This document shows positions 5,468 to 5,765 of a stretch of 5,765 nt of DNA, piece by piece (the stretch's first letter is position 1; every line of letters starts with the position of its first letter). The stretch spans positions 1 to 5,765 of the forward strand of contig JAAEQP010001652.1 of NCBI GenBank assembly GCA_024231375.1, read 5' to 3'. The notes beneath the pieces are model-generated. The model ran no database searches. It saw only the letters and a program-made list of their open reading frames with translations, and was not told the DNA's origin. The position numbers and the translations under genes were made by a program. Source of the DNA: a bacterium. GTDB lineage: Bacteria > Hydrogenedentota > Hydrogenedentia > Hydrogenedentiales > SLHB01.

Positions 5468-5765
5468 ATGAAATCCCATTCACGACGTTCATTCTTGAGA
5501 GAAACAGCAGCGGGCGCCGGGCTGGTGGGCTTGGGTCCGTTGGCCGCGGCGGAGGAGAAGCCCATCCAAGGCTTTGACGACACGGAGACCACCACGCAGA
5601 AGGACAAGGTGTGGGAACCGATTTCGGATCGCAAGATCCGTATGGGCATCGTGGGGTACGGGGTGTGCCGGTTTGGGGCGGCCTTCAGTCTTCAGGACCA
5701 TCCGAACATCGAAGTGGTTGCTGTCAGCGATCTGTTTCCTGACCGATGCAAAGCCTTGGCCGACG
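5468..5765 (+). CDS. Gfo/Idh/MocA family oxidoreductase, Tat-exported (5' part, cut by window edge)
   Basis: Only the first 99 codons are present; the frame is open to the window end. An AAGGG-like ribosome site (5454-5458) precedes the ATG. The N-terminus carries a twin-arginine signal, S-R-R-S-F-L at residues 5-10, followed by an Ala/Gly/Leu core and A-A-A near residue 28. A dinucleotide-binding Rossmann start follows: I-R-M-G-I-V-G-Y-G-V-C-R-F-G at 57-70, then V-V-A-V-S-D-L-F-P-D-R at 83-93. Members bind NAD(P) and act on sugars, inositols and similar compounds; export of a folded, cofactor-loaded enzyme by Tat is common for this family in planctomycete-like genomes. The substrate cannot be judged without the C-terminal domain. 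It is transcribed away from the other genes and may be functionally unrelated to them. Confidence 0.88.
   Translation, partial: MKSHSRRSFLRETAAGAGLVGLGPLAAAEEKPIQGFDDTETTTQKDKVWEPISDRKIRMGIVGYGVCRFGAAFSLQDHPNIEVVAVSDLFPDRCKALAD

Overview
This GC-rich window (roughly 60% G+C by eye) holds three genes read leftward on the minus strand and the start of one gene read rightward. The genes are typical of the large, poorly characterised exported proteomes of Planctomycetota, Hydrogenedentota, Lentisphaerota and related environmental bacteria: probable lipoproteins, a long protein of repeated carboxypeptidase-regulatory-like beta-sandwich domains ending in a thioredoxin-like fold, and a Tat-exported Gfo/Idh/MocA oxidoreductase. 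The phylum is an inference from this gene style and is not proved by the sequence.

The main result is that the two left-hand genes almost certainly encode selenoproteins that a standard gene caller would truncate. Each reading frame reaches an in-frame UGA (164-166 and 1633-1635) after the sequence F-[ER]-Y-G. Each then stays open for 43 or 40 codons to a true stop (TGA at 32-34, TAG at 1510-1512). The two extensions match each other as proteins: U-G-G-x-C-x-Y-S-W-R-V-P, and later A-G-P-F-x-V-E. The A-G-P-F-x-V-E block differs mainly at synonymous third positions, which is a sign of translation past the UGA. Seventeen bases after each UGA there is an identical hairpin, GUACUC-AUGGC-GAGUAC, with a GG in the apical loop. 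This has the geometry of a bacterial SECIS element. The two proteins share a C-terminal domain of about 190 residues and form a paralogous family of predicted Sec-containing envelope lipoproteins with a U-x-x-x-C motif. I do not recognise a named family.

Layout. 32-1447 (-): long selenolipoprotein with an extra N-terminal region carrying acidic EF-hand-like loops. 1510-2187 (-): short selenolipoprotein paralogue. 2188-2393: spacer with a perfect 19-bp palindrome, an in-frame degenerate copy of the end of the upstream gene, and GGGAC/GTCCC-type hairpin repeats. 2394-4907 (-): secreted multidomain protein with a thioredoxin-like end that lacks CxxC. 4908-5467: divergent intergenic region with several inverted repeats and a TATAAT box facing right. 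5468-5765 (+): N-terminus of a Tat-dependent Gfo/Idh/MocA protein, cut by the window edge.

The three leftward genes lie in the order large secreted protein, short selenoprotein, long selenoprotein and may share a transcript. The two selenoprotein genes are 62 nt apart and probably cotranscribed. A palindrome and hairpins before the short selenoprotein suggest it may also have its own control. The setting (envelope lipoproteins, a redox-type Sec/Cys motif, a neighbouring thioredoxin-like domain) suggests an extracytoplasmic redox or metal-related job, but no substrate can be read from the sequence.
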